From Rhizocola hellebori (GTDB lineage: Bacteria > Actinomycetota > Actinomycetes > Mycobacteriales > Micromonosporaceae): a DNA stretch of 64,000 bases. Shown here piece by piece: positions 43,350 to 52,210 of the stretch. The notes under the pieces are model-generated. The model was not told the origin of the DNA. It searched no databases and was given only the letters and a program-made list of their open reading frames with translations. The stretch covers positions 372,001-436,000 of the forward strand of contig NZ_BONY01000001.1 in NCBI RefSeq assembly GCF_016862955.1, read 5' to 3'. The number at the start of each line of letters is the position of its first letter. Within the stretch, counting starts at the first letter, position 1. A program made the position numbers and the translations under genes.

Positions 43350-43742
43350 TTTGTCGGGCGTGCAGCACTAATGGCCAATGCGGCATGAGCAGATCCGCAC
43401 CAGCCCTGTTGGGCCCACCGTGATCTCCGGAATGGCGCCGCCTTGCACCGGCGGCCGAGCATTTGATACGGGGAACGTTTTCCAAAATGTTGCGACCGAC
43501 ACTAGGAGTTCACGCCAAAGACGTCAAGAGGCGTATCTAGATTCAGAGTCGTGGACCATGGGCAACGTTTCCCGATTTAGTCCGAGATCTCCCGGGAGAC
43601 GGCCGCCGGGAGTGGGCCAGCACAGCCGCCGACAGGGGTTTCAAGTTGCCGCCCCTGGCCCACTCACGGTCGTCTAGCCGAAAACCCGGCGTGATCCGTG
43701 CACAGTGTTTGCTGTCCACGTTGGACAAAATCATCGAGAGAG
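43350..43742. promoter_or_regulatory. Gene-free control region with two weaker LacI-like sites
   Basis: No coding signal is seen. GGAACGTTTTCC (43472-43483) and GGCAACGTTTCC (43562-43573) are imperfect palindromes centred on CG, near in form to the 43338 site. The region probably holds the GH3 promoter; the two extra sites are suggestive only. Confidence 0.4.
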
Positions 43743-43783
43743 GGGCGGGCCTCCAAATCCGGGAAGACGATGGAGGCCCGCCC
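43743..43783. terminator. Strong terminator at the end of the rha operon
   Basis: GGGCGGGCCTCCA and its perfect complement give a 13-bp stem with a 15-nt loop, beyond the CBM6 remnant. It would end leftward transcription from the isomerase-aldolase operon. Confidence 0.75.
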
Positions 43784-43789
43784 GGCCGG

Positions 43790-44121
43790 CTACTGCTTCA
43801 CGAACGTGAAGTCGTCGACGTCGAAGAGACTGCCGGTGCCGGCGAAGGTGAGGTACACATTGGCTGTGCCGGCAGGCACGCCGGTGAGCGTGGTGGTAAC
43901 CGTGGCGTATGTGAATAGGTCGCTTGAGTGTGGCCCATTCCGGTGTAGAACGACCGGCCGCCCACGTATTCCTTGCACCAGGTGATGGGGTGATCGCCGT
44001 TCATCGTGCCGCCGGAGTAGGAGGGACTCGTTGAGCGTGGCGAGGACACGTGCCGTGGAACGCGGGTTGGTGCGGTAGTTGTACCACTCGTCGAACTTGG
44101 TGTAGCTGGCCGGAAGGACCA
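43790..44121 (-). pseudogene. Remnant of a ThuA-domain/CBM6 gene
   Basis: Downstream of the aldolase stop, the leftward strand reads YTKFDEWYNYRTNPR and VLATLNES in one frame, then SYSGGTMNGDHPITWC and GGRSFYTGMGHTQATYS one frame over. Both match the C-terminal part of ThuA-type (trehalose-utilisation-like) domains. It then jumps to VTTTLTGVPAGTANVYLTFAG and FDVDDFTFVKQ, the tail of a CBM6 nearly identical to the end of the protein at 38473. A frameshift and a deletion are thus needed to explain it. The original gene probably encoded a secreted ThuA-CBM6 protein of the rhamnoside system. Confidence 0.65.
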
Positions 44122-44124
44122 TAC

Positions 44125-46167
44125 TCAGCGCAGGAACGCCGCCGCGACGCCGGCGTCGACGGGCACGTGCAAGCCGGTGGTGTGCGACAGTTCCCCGGCC
44201 ACGAGAGCGAACACGGCGTTGGCCACATGCTCGGGCAGGACTTCTCGCTTGAGCAAGGTGCGCTGCGCGTAGAACGCGCCGAGTTCGGATTCCTCGACAC
44301 CGTAGACGGCGGCGCGCTGGGCGCCCCAGCCGCCGGCGAAGATGCCCGAGCCACGGACCACACCGTCGGGGTTCACGCCGTTGACGCGGATGCCATGCTC
44401 CCCGAGTTCCGCGGCGAGAAGGCGTACCTGATGAGATTGGTCGGCTTTGGCCGCGCTGTAAGCGATGTTGTTGGGGCCGGCGAAAACGGCGTTCTTGCTG
44501 GATATGTAGACGATGTCGCCGCCCATGCCCTGGGCGATCATCGACCGAGCGGCTTCGCGTGCGACAAGGAACGACCCCTTGGCCATCACGTCGTGCTGCA
44601 GGTCCCAGTCGGCATCCGTGGTATCCAGCAAGGGCTTGGATATCGACAGCCCGGCATTGTTGACGACGAGGTCCACGCCGCCGAAGGCGAGCGCGCAGGC
44701 CTCGACCATGGCGGCCACGGCATCGGCGTCGGTGACGTCGGCGCACACCGGCACCGCGACGTCGGTGCCGCCGATCTCCTCGGCGACCCGCGCTGCGGCG
44801 GCCTCGTCGCGGTCGGCGACCACGACACATGCGCCTTCGGCGGCAAGGCGATGGGCGATGGCCCGGCCGATGCCCGACCCGCCTCCGGTGACCACCGCGA
44901 TGCGTGCGGCCAGCGGTGCGGGTTTGGGCATCCGGGCCAGTTTGGCCTCTTCCAAAGCCCAGTATTCGATGCGGAACTTCTCCGCCTCGTCGATCGGGCG
45001 GTAGGTGGAAATGGCCTCGGCACCGCGCATCACGTTGATGGCGTTGACGTAGAACTCCCCGGCGACCCGCGCGGTCTGTTTGGTCGCCCCGAACGAGAAC
45101 ATGCCCACCCCGGGTATCAGCACGATCGCGGGATCGGCGCCGCGCATCGGCGGTGATCCCGGCTCGGCATGGCGCGCATAGTAATTCGCATAGTCCTCGC
45201 GGTAAGCGCTGTGCAACAGCGCCAGCCGCTCGATGATCTCGCTCAGCTCCGCCGTCGGCGGCAGATCGAGAACCAGCGGCTTCACCTTGGTACGCAGAAA
45301 ATGGTCTGGGCATGAAGTCCCCAGATCGGCCAGCCGCTGGTGTTTGTCTCTGGACAGGAAGTCCAGCACGACCTCGCTGTCGGTGAAGTGCCCGACCTGG
45401 GGCCGGTCGGTGCTGGCCAGCCCACGAATGACGGGTGCCAGCGCGGCGGCCAGTTTTCTGCGCCCAGACTCAGGCAGCGCACCGTATTGCGGCATCACGG
45501 CACCAAGGGGTTCGGCGACGCCGCGTTCTTCGATGAACGCTTGCGCCGTCGCGATGATTTCTAGCGTGTTGGCCTCGCACTGGGCACTGGTCGCGCCCCA
45601 GGCGGTGATGCCATGCCCGCCCAGGATCACGCCGATGGCCTGCGGGTTCTGGCGTTGCAGCTGGGCGATGTCCATGCCCAGCTGGAATCCGGGCCGCCGC
45701 CACGGTGCCCAGAGCACGCGGTCGCCGAAGCACTCCTTGGTCAGCGCTTCCCCGTCGGCGGCGGTGGCAAAAGCGATTCCGGCATCGGGGTGCAGGTGGT
45801 CGACGTGCGCGACATCGAGCAGACCGTGCATCGCGGTGTCGATCGACGGGGCCGCGCCGCCGCGGCCGTGCAGGCAGTAGTCAAACGCCGCAACCATTTC
45901 GTCTTCGCGTTCGACGCCGGGGTACGTGGCGGCAAGCGCCCGCAGCCGGTCTAGGCGCAGCACCGCGAGGCCGGCAGCGGTCAGCGTGCCCAGGTCACCG
46001 CCGGAACCCTTGACCCACAACAGTTCGACGTCCTGCCCGGTCGCCGGGTCAACGTCTGTTCCCTTCGCGGAGGTGTTGCCACCGGCGTAGTTGGTGTTTC
46101 GCGGGTCCGCGCCCAGCCGGTTGGATCGCGCGACAAGTTCAGCGGGAGTGTGCATCGGCTCAGGCAC
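44125..46167 (-). CDS. rhaD: Bifunctional rhamnulose-1-phosphate aldolase/lactaldehyde dehydrogenase
   Basis: The 680-residue fusion has an N-terminal class II aldolase domain (about residues 1-400; metal-ligand region around VDHLHPDAG and LGGHGITAWG). A C-terminal short-chain dehydrogenase (about 415-680) has VVTGGGSGIGRAIAHRL for NAD(P), NNAGLS, and the catalytic Tyr/Lys in YSAAK. Such fusions (often called RhaD or RhaEW) split L-rhamnulose 1-phosphate to dihydroxyacetone phosphate and L-lactaldehyde, then oxidise the lactaldehyde to L-lactate. It overlaps the isomerase gene by 8 bp. The lactate product explains the nearby lutABC genes. The role is assigned from fusion architecture and context. 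Confidence 0.9.
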   Translation of the reverse strand: MPEPMHTPAELVARSNRLGADPRNTNYAGGNTSAKGTDVDPATGQDVELLWVKGSGGDLGTLTAAGLAVLRLDRLRALAATYPGVEREDEMVAAFDYCLHGRGGAAPSIDTAMHGLLDVAHVDHLHPDAGIAFATAADGEALTKECFGDRVLWAPWRRPGFQLGMDIAQLQRQNPQAIGVILGGHGITAWGATSAQCEANTLEIIATAQAFIEERGVAEPLGAVMPQYGALPESGRRKLAAALAPVIRGLASTDRPQVGHFTDSEVVLDFLSRDKHQRLADLGTSCPDHFLRTKVKPLVLDLPPTAELSEIIERLALLHSAYREDYANYYARHAEPGSPPMRGADPAIVLIPGVGMFSFGATKQTARVAGEFYVNAINVMRGAEAISTYRPIDEAEKFRIEYWALEEAKLARMPKPAPLAARIAVVTGGGSGIGRAIAHRLAAEGACVVVADRDEAAAARVAEEIGGTDVAVPVCADVTDADAVAAMVEACALAFGGVDLVVNNAGLSISKPLLDTTDADWDLQHDVMAKGSFLVAREAARSMIAQGMGGDIVYISSKNAVFAGPNNIAYSAAKADQSHQVRLLAAELGEHGIRVNGVNPDGVVRGSGIFAGGWGAQRAAVYGVEESELGAFYAQRTLLKREVLPEHVANAVFALVAGELSHTTGLHVPVDAGVAAAFLR

Positions 46168-47326
46168 CCCATCCGGCCTGGCTGCCGCCCACCCGCTCGG
46201 CTTCGATGCGCTGCTGGTATCCGCTGGCGTGGTAGGCGGCTACCGGATCGGGGTCCAGGCCAATCTCCGTGCGCATCTGCGCCAGCAGGGGCCGCACATC
46301 GGTGGAGAAGGCGTCGGTCAGCACCGCATGCGCGGCGAGGACGTCTCCGTTGGCCTGCGCCGCCGCCAACGCGTCGGCGTCCACGAAAAGCGCTTTCGCG
46401 GTGGCCTCCTGCACATTGAGCACAGATCGGATCAATGCCGGGACCTTCGCCTCCAAGTTGTGGCACTGGTCGAGCATGAACGCCACCTCCGAGCCAGCGC
46501 CGATCGCGCCCGTGCGAACCAGCTCGTGCATGATGCGGAACAGCTGGAACGGGTCTGCGGCACCGACCATCAGATCGTCGTCGGCGTAGTTGCGGCTGTT
46601 GAAGTGGAAGCCGCCGAGCTTGCCGAAGCGGCGCAGCACGGTGACGAGGAATTCTATGTTGGTACCGGGCGCGTGATGCCCGGTGTCCACCAGCACCTGC
46701 GCCCGCTCCCCCAGCGCCACGCAATGCGCATACGAAGTGCCCCAGTCGGGAAGGTCCATGGTGTAGAAGTGGGGCTCGAACAGCTTGTATTCCACCAGCA
46801 TTCGCTGGTGCGGGCCGAGCCGGTCGTAAACCCGTGCCAGCGCGGCGGCGAGGCGATCCTGCCGGGCGGCAATCGAATCCTGCCCGGCATAGTTCGTGCC
46901 GTCGGCGAACCACAGCGACAGGATCGTCGACCCGGTGGCGTCCATGATGTCGACGCACTCCAACAGATGGTCGAGTGCTTTGCGGCGCACCGCCGGATCC
47001 GGGTGGCAGACGCTTCCCAGCTTGTAGTCGTTGTCCTGGAACACATTGGGGTTGATCGCGCCGATCGCGATGCCCTGATCCTTGGCGGCGCGGGCCAGAT
47101 CGGTGTAGTCGTCGACCCGGTCCCACGGAATGTGCAACGCCACGCTGGGCGCGGCCCCGGTGAGGCGGTGCACCATCGCGGCGTCGGCAACCTTCTCGTA
47201 CGCGTCGCGGGGCACGCCCGGCTGGGTGAACACCTTGAACCTGGTGCCCGAGTTGCCGTACGCCCACGATGGCGTCTCGATGGGCATGGCTCGCAGCGCG
47301 GCCTTGATGTCAGCGTGGTCGTTCAT
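46160..47326 (-). CDS. rhaI: L-rhamnose isomerase
   Basis: The 388-residue protein is of the RhaI type, a TIM-barrel aldose-ketose isomerase with metal ligands. Recognised motifs are LVEYKLFEPHFYTMD, LVDTGHHAPGTNIE, and LGGFHFNSRNYADDD, which supply Glu, His and Asp ligands for the Mn/Zn site. It interconverts L-rhamnose and L-rhamnulose. The product must be phosphorylated by a rhamnulokinase before RhaD can act, and no such kinase is in the window. It follows the binding-protein gene across a strong hairpin and overlaps rhaD. Confidence 0.9.
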   Translation of the reverse strand: MNDHADIKAALRAMPIETPSWAYGNSGTRFKVFTQPGVPRDAYEKVADAAMVHRLTGAAPSVALHIPWDRVDDYTDLARAAKDQGIAIGAINPNVFQDNDYKLGSVCHPDPAVRRKALDHLLECVDIMDATGSTILSLWFADGTNYAGQDSIAARQDRLAAALARVYDRLGPHQRMLVEYKLFEPHFYTMDLPDWGTSYAHCVALGERAQVLVDTGHHAPGTNIEFLVTVLRRFGKLGGFHFNSRNYADDDLMVGAADPFQLFRIMHELVRTGAIGAGSEVAFMLDQCHNLEAKVPALIRSVLNVQEATAKALFVDADALAAAQANGDVLAAHAVLTDAFSTDVRPLLAQMRTEIGLDPDPVAAYHASGYQQRIEAERVGGSQAGWGA

Positions 47327-47356
47327 ATCTTCTCCTGTATTGCCCCATGGCCGAGC

Positions 47357-47391
47357 GGGGGTGCGAGCGACTGAGCGCCGCTCGCACCCCC
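47357..47391 (-). terminator. Hairpin between binding-protein and isomerase genes
   Basis: GGGGGTGCGAGCG and its perfect complement form a 13-bp stem with a 9-nt loop in the 72-bp gap. No T-tract follows, so it may be a partial terminator or an mRNA-stabilising 3' end that raises binding-protein levels over the enzymes. Confidence 0.65.
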
Positions 47392-47398
47392 GCCGGAA

Positions 47399-48373
47399 TT
47401 ACTTGATGGTGGCGACGTTGTCCTTGGTCACCAGCAGAACCGGGTTGAAGACCTCCCGCTCGGCCGCGTTGCCGAAGGTGATGGTCTCCTTCTTCAGCGC
47501 CTGGTCGGCGAGCTTGACGGTCAGCGCGCCCATCGCGTTGGGGTCCTGCGCGACGGTGGCGGCCAGGCCGCCAGCCTTGATCGCGGTCAGTGCCTCCGGG
47601 TCGGCGTTGAAGCCCACGGTCACGATGTCGGTCACCGGGTTCTTGCCGGCGTCCTTGACCGCGTTCGCGGCGGCGACACCCATCGGGTCGTTGCAGGAGA
47701 ACACCCCGGCGACATCCGGGTTCTTGGCCATGATGTCCTTCATGACCTTGTAGCCCTCTTCGGCCTTGGAGTTGCCCGACAGTTCGGCGACCACCTTGAA
47801 GCCCTGCTTCTCGATGGCCTCCTTGAACCCGGCGTTGCGCCGCGCGGCGTAGACCGCCGAGGGCTCACACGTGATCGAGGCGACGTTCTTGCTGGTCTTG
47901 CCATTGGCGACGATCTGCTTGGCCATGTAGTCGGCGGCCAGCTTGCCGCCGCCGGCGTTGTCGGAGATGACGATCGCGTCGTAAGGCGCGCCGCCGCCAC
48001 CGATGTCGTCGACGATGACCGGCACACCTTTGGCCTTGGCCTTGGCGATGATCGGGCCTAGCGCGCTGGGCTTGAACGGGCTGATGATCAGCACGTCGAC
48101 ACCTTGGTCGATGAGCGCCTGGGCGCCGGTCACCATCTCGTTCTCGTCGCTCTTCTCGTCGTGCAGCTTGAACTCCCAGCCCTTGGCGACGGCAGCCTCA
48201 CGCGTGCCCTTCTCCATCTTCTGGAAGAACTCGTACTGCATGTCGTACACGGAGAAGCCGACGACGACCTTGCCCGACTTGCTCGGGGTGTCGCTGGGCG
48301 AGTTGGAGTCCGAACAGCCCGCCATGACCAACGCGCCGACGACGGCGAGAGGGAGGAGACCCTTTCTGAACAT
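47399..48373 (-). CDS. rhaS: Rhamnose-type ABC importer, substrate-binding lipoprotein
   Basis: A 324-residue lipoprotein: hydrophobic N-terminus with lipobox VMAGCSDS (Cys at about residue 19). The rest is a periplasmic-binding-protein type 1 of the Peripla_BP_4 class (VVVGFSVYDMQYEFFQKMEKG, LIISPFKPSALGPIIAKAKA, VFSCNDPMGVAAANAV). It would capture L-rhamnose outside the membrane for the permease/ATPase genes upstream. It has its own LacI-type operator in front and does not simply continue the permease operon. Substrate assignment comes from the flanking rhaI/rhaD genes. Confidence 0.85.
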   Translation of the reverse strand: MFRKGLLPLAVVGALVMAGCSDSNSPSDTPSKSGKVVVGFSVYDMQYEFFQKMEKGTREAAVAKGWEFKLHDEKSDENEMVTGAQALIDQGVDVLIISPFKPSALGPIIAKAKAKGVPVIVDDIGGGGAPYDAIVISDNAGGGKLAADYMAKQIVANGKTSKNVASITCEPSAVYAARRNAGFKEAIEKQGFKVVAELSGNSKAEEGYKVMKDIMAKNPDVAGVFSCNDPMGVAAANAVKDAGKNPVTDIVTVGFNADPEALTAIKAGGLAATVAQDPNAMGALTVKLADQALKKETITFGNAAEREVFNPVLLVTKDNVATIK

Positions 48374-48412
48374 ACTGATGCCCTTCCATGGGACGCTTGA
48401 ACCTAGCCGAAG

Positions 48413-48424
48413 TGAATCGTTTCA
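48413..48424. promoter_or_regulatory. LacI-type operator before the binding-protein gene
   Basis: TGAATCGTTTCA matches TGAAnCGnTTCA with one unpaired position. It lies 40 bp upstream of the rhaS-like start, between that gene and the permease gene, so rhaS-rhaI-rhaD can be induced as a separate unit. Confidence 0.75.
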
Positions 48425-48464
48425 AATATGCTGTAGCGCGCATGCGCCACCGGTTGGTGCGTGA

Positions 48465-49481
48465 TTACCGGGCGAGGCCCGTTTTGGGCGTTCTTCCGCC
48501 CAGTCCAGTCACCGCTCGCCGCAGAGAACCTGGTGCGGCGAAGCGGGTCCGTAGCCCGTCGATGGTCAGGGCGATGATGAGTACGCCGCCCAGCACGATG
48601 CGCTGGTAGGCGGACGGGACACCCTCGCTGACGAGCATGTCGTTGAGCACGCTGACCAGGAGCACGGCGGAAAACGTGCCGATCAGGGTGCCCTTGCCAC
48701 CCTTGAGGCTGGTGCCCCCAAGGACGACCGCGGCGATCACTTTGAGCTCGAACCCGTCCTGGGCCGAGCCATCTGCGGTCCACACCCGGGTGATGTAGGT
48801 CAGCGCGGCGATGCCGACGCTCACCCCCACCAGAGCGAAGACGAAAACCCTGAGCCGGGTAGGCGAGATGCCGCAGAACCGGGCCGCCTCGGGTGAGGAA
48901 CCGTAGGCCAGGACCCGCCGGCCGGTCGCGGTGCGCCGCATGAGCAGCCAGGCCGCCGCGTACACCGCGAGCATGATGAGGAAAGGCACCGGCAGACCGG
49001 CCACGTTCAGCCCACCGATCTTGACGAATGGCGAGCCGATCTGGTCGTAGGGAAGGGTTTTGGGCCCGTCCTTGGTGAGGATGTACGCCACGCCCCGGAA
49101 CACGAACAGCGTGCCGAGGGTGGCCACGAATGGAGGCACCGCCAGCCTCGTGATCAGGCTGGCATTGACCAGCCCGCACGCCAGCCCGGTGGCCAGGGCG
49201 GCGGCCACCGCGAGCACCGTGCCACCCGCGGCGAACCCCATCAGGGAGACCACGCTGCACAGGGCCAGCTGCCCGCCGACCGACAGGTCGAACGCGCCGC
49301 TGGCGATGGCGAAGGTCATGCCCGCCGCGACGATGCCGAGATAGGCGCTTTCCCGCAGCACCGACTGGGCGTTGTCCAGACTGAAGAAATCCGGTGTCAG
49401 CACTGGCGCTACGGCCAGCAGCAGCAACAAAATCGCGGTGATGCCCCAGGTGTCCCAGAGCCCGCCCAGTGATCGTTTCAT
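48465..49481 (-). CDS. rhaQ: Sugar ABC transporter permease
   Basis: A 338-residue integral membrane protein of the RbsC/BPD_transp_2 type with about eight to ten membrane helices. Signatures include [40 protein letters not shown] and [18 protein letters not shown]. Its ATG overlaps the stop of the first permease gene (ATGA), so they are coupled. With the partner permease it forms the transmembrane channel of the rhamnose-type importer. Which permease is called P and which Q is arbitrary. Confidence 0.85.
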   Translation of the reverse strand: MKRSLGGLWDTWGITAILLLLLAVAPVLTPDFFSLDNAQSVLRESAYLGIVAAGMTFAIASGAFDLSVGGQLALCSVVSLMGFAAGGTVLAVAAALATGLACGLVNASLITRLAVPPFVATLGTLFVFRGVAYILTKDGPKTLPYDQIGSPFVKIGGLNVAGLPVPFLIMLAVYAAAWLLMRRTATGRRVLAYGSSPEAARFCGISPTRLRVFVFALVGVSVGIAALTYITRVWTADGSAQDGFELKVIAAVVLGGTSLKGGKGTLIGTFSAVLLVSVLNDMLVSEGVPSAYQRIVLGGVLIIALTIDGLRTRFAAPGSLRRAVTGLGGRTPKTGLAR

Positions 49482-50440
49482 CGGGTTGCCTCCGGCACAA
49501 CGGTTGGGGCCACAGGGATATCGGCTCTACGCAAGCCTTTGATCGCGAGCGCCGCGATGAGCAGCAGCCCGACGCTGACGCGCTGGTAGGCCGGAGGTGT
49601 GTTGAGCAGGTTGAGCCCGTTGCGGATCGTCTCGATGAGCAGCGCCCCCAGGACGGTGCCGACGATGGAGGCGCGCCCGCCGAGCAGCGCGGTGCCGCCG
49701 ATCACGACGACGGTGATCGCGTCCAGCTCGAAGCCCATGCCCAGCTGGCCGTTGCCCTTCTGCAGCTGGCTGGAGATCAGCAGCCCCCAGACTCCGCCCG
49801 CGACACCGACCAGCACGTAGACAGCGATGCGGATGCGGTCCACCGGCAGGCCGGAAACGCGTGCCGCTTCACGGTTGGAGCCCACCGAGCAGACCCAGCG
49901 GCCGAATCTGGTGCGGTTCATGGCCCACCACGCCACGACGGTCGCGATGACCGCCAGCACGATCGGCATCGGGATGCCCAGCGGGCGTCCGCCGACGAGA
50001 TACTTCAGCCCGGTGGAGCTGACGATCTGATCGTGCCCGCCCGAGTAAGCCAACGAAATCCCGCGGACGATGACCAGCGTCGCCAGCGTGGCGATGAACG
50101 GGGTGACCCCCAGCTTGGTGACCACGAGCCCGTTGGCCAGGCCGATCGCCGCGCCCGCAGCCAGCGCCAACGCCATCGCTACGAACAGCGGCTGCCCGGC
50201 GATCAGGGAGCTGCAGCAGATGACGCCGGCCAGGGAAACCGTGGAGCCGATGGAAAGGTCGAACTCCCCCATGGCCAGACAGAACGTCATCGCCAGGCCC
50301 GGCAGCGCCACGATGCCCGCGGCCACCAGCACGTTCTCCACATTGCCGCCGGTAAGGAAGCTGTCCGTCGCCAATCCAAGGACGAGAACCACCACAATCA
50401 AAGGCAGCATCAGGGGTACGCGGCGCAGCACGGCGGTCAT
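49478..50440 (-). CDS. rhaP: Sugar ABC transporter permease
   Basis: A 320-residue membrane protein of the same RbsC-like class, with [42 protein letters not shown] and [17 protein letters not shown]. The ATG at 50440 overlaps the ATPase stop (ATGA), which sets the start; the open frame upstream lies inside the ATPase gene. It is the partner of the permease at 48465. Confidence 0.85.
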   Translation of the reverse strand: MTAVLRRVPLMLPLIVVVLVLGLATDSFLTGGNVENVLVAAGIVALPGLAMTFCLAMGEFDLSIGSTVSLAGVICCSSLIAGQPLFVAMALALAAGAAIGLANGLVVTKLGVTPFIATLATLVIVRGISLAYSGGHDQIVSSTGLKYLVGGRPLGIPMPIVLAVIATVVAWWAMNRTRFGRWVCSVGSNREAARVSGLPVDRIRIAVYVLVGVAGGVWGLLISSQLQKGNGQLGMGFELDAITVVVIGGTALLGGRASIVGTVLGALLIETIRNGLNLLNTPPAYQRVSVGLLLIAALAIKGLRRADIPVAPTVVPEATR

Positions 50441-51972
50441 GACGCCGCCTCGGAGAAGATCTTCCGGCCGGTGGTCGCGCACAGCATGACGTTTTCCTCG
50501 GTGCGATCGTCGCCGGTCAGGTGGCCCACGATCTGCCCCGAAGCAAAGACATAGACGCGGTCGCTGATGCCGAGCAGCTCCGGCAGGTCGCTAGAAATCA
50601 TGATCACACCGGCTCCGTCCGCGGTGATCTCATTGATGAGGTGATGGATCTCGACCTTGGCGCCGATGTCGACTCCCCGGGTGGGTTCGTTGAGGATGAG
50701 CAGCCGCGCACCCGGGGCCAGCGCCCGTCCAAAAAGGACCTTCTGCTGGTTGCCGCCGGACAGTTGCCCGATGAGCTGGTCCGGGCCGGTGGTGCGGATG
50801 GCCAGGCGGGCACGGTAGGTGCTGAATATGTCGAGCTCTGCGCTCGGCGACAGCAGCCGGCCCAGGGCGCCGCGCACCTTGTCCAGCACCGAGATGGTGA
50901 GGTTGTGACGCACGGTGAGGTCGGGCAGGATTCCGGCCGTCTTACGGTCCTCGTGCAGGAAGCCGACCCCTGCCTTCATCGCGTCGGCCGGCCCCTTCGG
51001 CCGGTAAGCGTTGCCCCCCAAGCGCATTTGCCCTGACTTCAACGGAACAGCACCGAAGATCACCTGGGACAGTTCCGGTTGTCCCGCCCCGGCCACGCCG
51101 CCGATCCCGACTATTTCCCCGGCTCGCACGGTCATTGACACCTCGCGCAGCTGACGGCCGGCGCTGACCCGGTCGAGCTCGAGCACGACGTCGCCGTCGG
51201 CTACGTCGTCGCGGTGAAACATCGAGGCGATGTCGCGGCCGACCATCAACCGCACAAGCTCATCGGTGCTGGTGCCGGCCAATGGGCTGGTACGCACATG
51301 CTTTCCGTCTCGCAGCACGGTCACGCGGTCGGCGACGGCGAAGACCTCATCGAGGCGATGGCTGACGTAAATGACGCTGCGCCCCTCAGCCCGCAGGCGG
51401 CGCACCACATCCAGGAGCCGGGCCACCTCGTCTGCCGACAGGGCCGCCGTCGGCTCGTCCATGACGATGATCCGGCCGTTGACCGACAACGCTTTGGCTA
51501 TCTCCACGAGCTGCTGCTCGGAAACAGTCAGGCTGTTTACCGCAGCGGCGGGATCGATGCTCACGCCGAGGGTGGCGAAAAGGGCGGCAGCGCGGCTATT
51601 GATCTCGGCGTACCGGATGCCGCGGCTGAACCGGTGAAAGGGTTCGCGCCCGGAAAAGACGTTCTCTGCCACCGACAGGTCGGGATAGAGATTGAATTCC
51701 TGGTAGATGACAGCGATCCCGGCGTGCATCGCATCGGACGGCCGCCGCGGACGGTAGGCGTTGCCGCCCAGCCGGATCGCACCCGCGCTGGGCCGGTGCA
51801 GCCCGCCGAGGACCTTCAGCAGCGTGGACTTGCCTGCGCCGTTTTCGCCGACGAGGGCGTGAACTTCGCCGGCCGCAACGTCGAAGTGCACGTTGTCGAG
51901 GGCGCGTACGCCGGGGAACTCGACCGTCAGCCCTTCAACCTCGAGCAATGCCCGCCTCCCGCTGTTTGCCAT
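50437..51972 (-). CDS. rhaT: Sugar ABC transporter ATPase, double-domain
   Basis: A 511-residue RbsA/RhaT-type protein with two fused ATPase domains. The first has Walker [10 protein letters not shown], a [13 protein letters not shown] signature and IIVMDEPT. The second is degenerate in Walker A (GVAGAGQPE, the usual state in RbsA-type proteins) but keeps [16 protein letters not shown] and LLILNEPT. It powers rhamnose import with the two permeases and the binding protein. The ATG follows GGGAAGGGGGAGGTGG. The gene is divergent from a LacI regulator, with operator-like sites between. Confidence 0.9.
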   Translation of the reverse strand: MANSGRRALLEVEGLTVEFPGVRALDNVHFDVAAGEVHALVGENGAGKSTLLKVLGGLHRPSAGAIRLGGNAYRPRRPSDAMHAGIAVIYQEFNLYPDLSVAENVFSGREPFHRFSRGIRYAEINSRAAALFATLGVSIDPAAAVNSLTVSEQQLVEIAKALSVNGRIIVMDEPTAALSADEVARLLDVVRRLRAEGRSVIYVSHRLDEVFAVADRVTVLRDGKHVRTSPLAGTSTDELVRLMVGRDIASMFHRDDVADGDVVLELDRVSAGRQLREVSMTVRAGEIVGIGGVAGAGQPELSQVIFGAVPLKSGQMRLGGNAYRPKGPADAMKAGVGFLHEDRKTAGILPDLTVRHNLTISVLDKVRGALGRLLSPSAELDIFSTYRARLAIRTTGPDQLIGQLSGGNQQKVLFGRALAPGARLLILNEPTRGVDIGAKVEIHHLINEITADGAGVIMISSDLPELLGISDRVYVFASGQIVGHLTGDDRTEENVMLCATTGRKIFSEAAS

Positions 51973-52011
51973 CCACCTCCCCCTTCCCGCGATCCACGTC
52001 CTAGATCAAAT

Positions 52012-52023
52012 TGAATCGTTTTA
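52012..52023. promoter_or_regulatory. LacI-type operator for the importer operon
   Basis: TGAATCGTTTTA is a near match to TGAAnCGnTTCA (one mismatch). It lies 40 bp upstream of the ATPase gene in the divergent promoter region, at the same distance as the site before the binding-protein gene. Confidence 0.6.
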
Positions 52024-52131
52024 CATCCTGAGTGAGACGTACGCTACGATCTCGCTGCGAGCCTGTCAACAGATTGGCACTCCACCTGGTGGACCTGCAC
52101 TTCAACACATACGGTTGGTCGCTGAAATGTT

Positions 52132-52143
52132 TGACACGATTCA
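52132..52143. promoter_or_regulatory. LacI-type operator for the lacI-lut operon
   Basis: TGACACGATTCA is a near match to TGAAnCGnTTCA, 67 bp before the lacI ATG. It could let the regulator control itself and lutABC. A weaker TGAAATGTTTGA overlaps at 52123-52134. Confidence 0.55.
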
Positions 52144-52210
52144 TTTCCGGCGTAATCTGAATCCGCCGCGGCCCCCAGGGCTGCACCCATTTGCCACACC
52201 GCGAGGAGCC

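Noticed and set aside
43790-45313. A long leftward frame overlapping rhaD
   Set aside because: In its first 1.2 kb it is a shadow of rhaD in another frame. Only its last part holds real homology (the ThuA/CBM6 remnant), which is annotated as a pseudogene.
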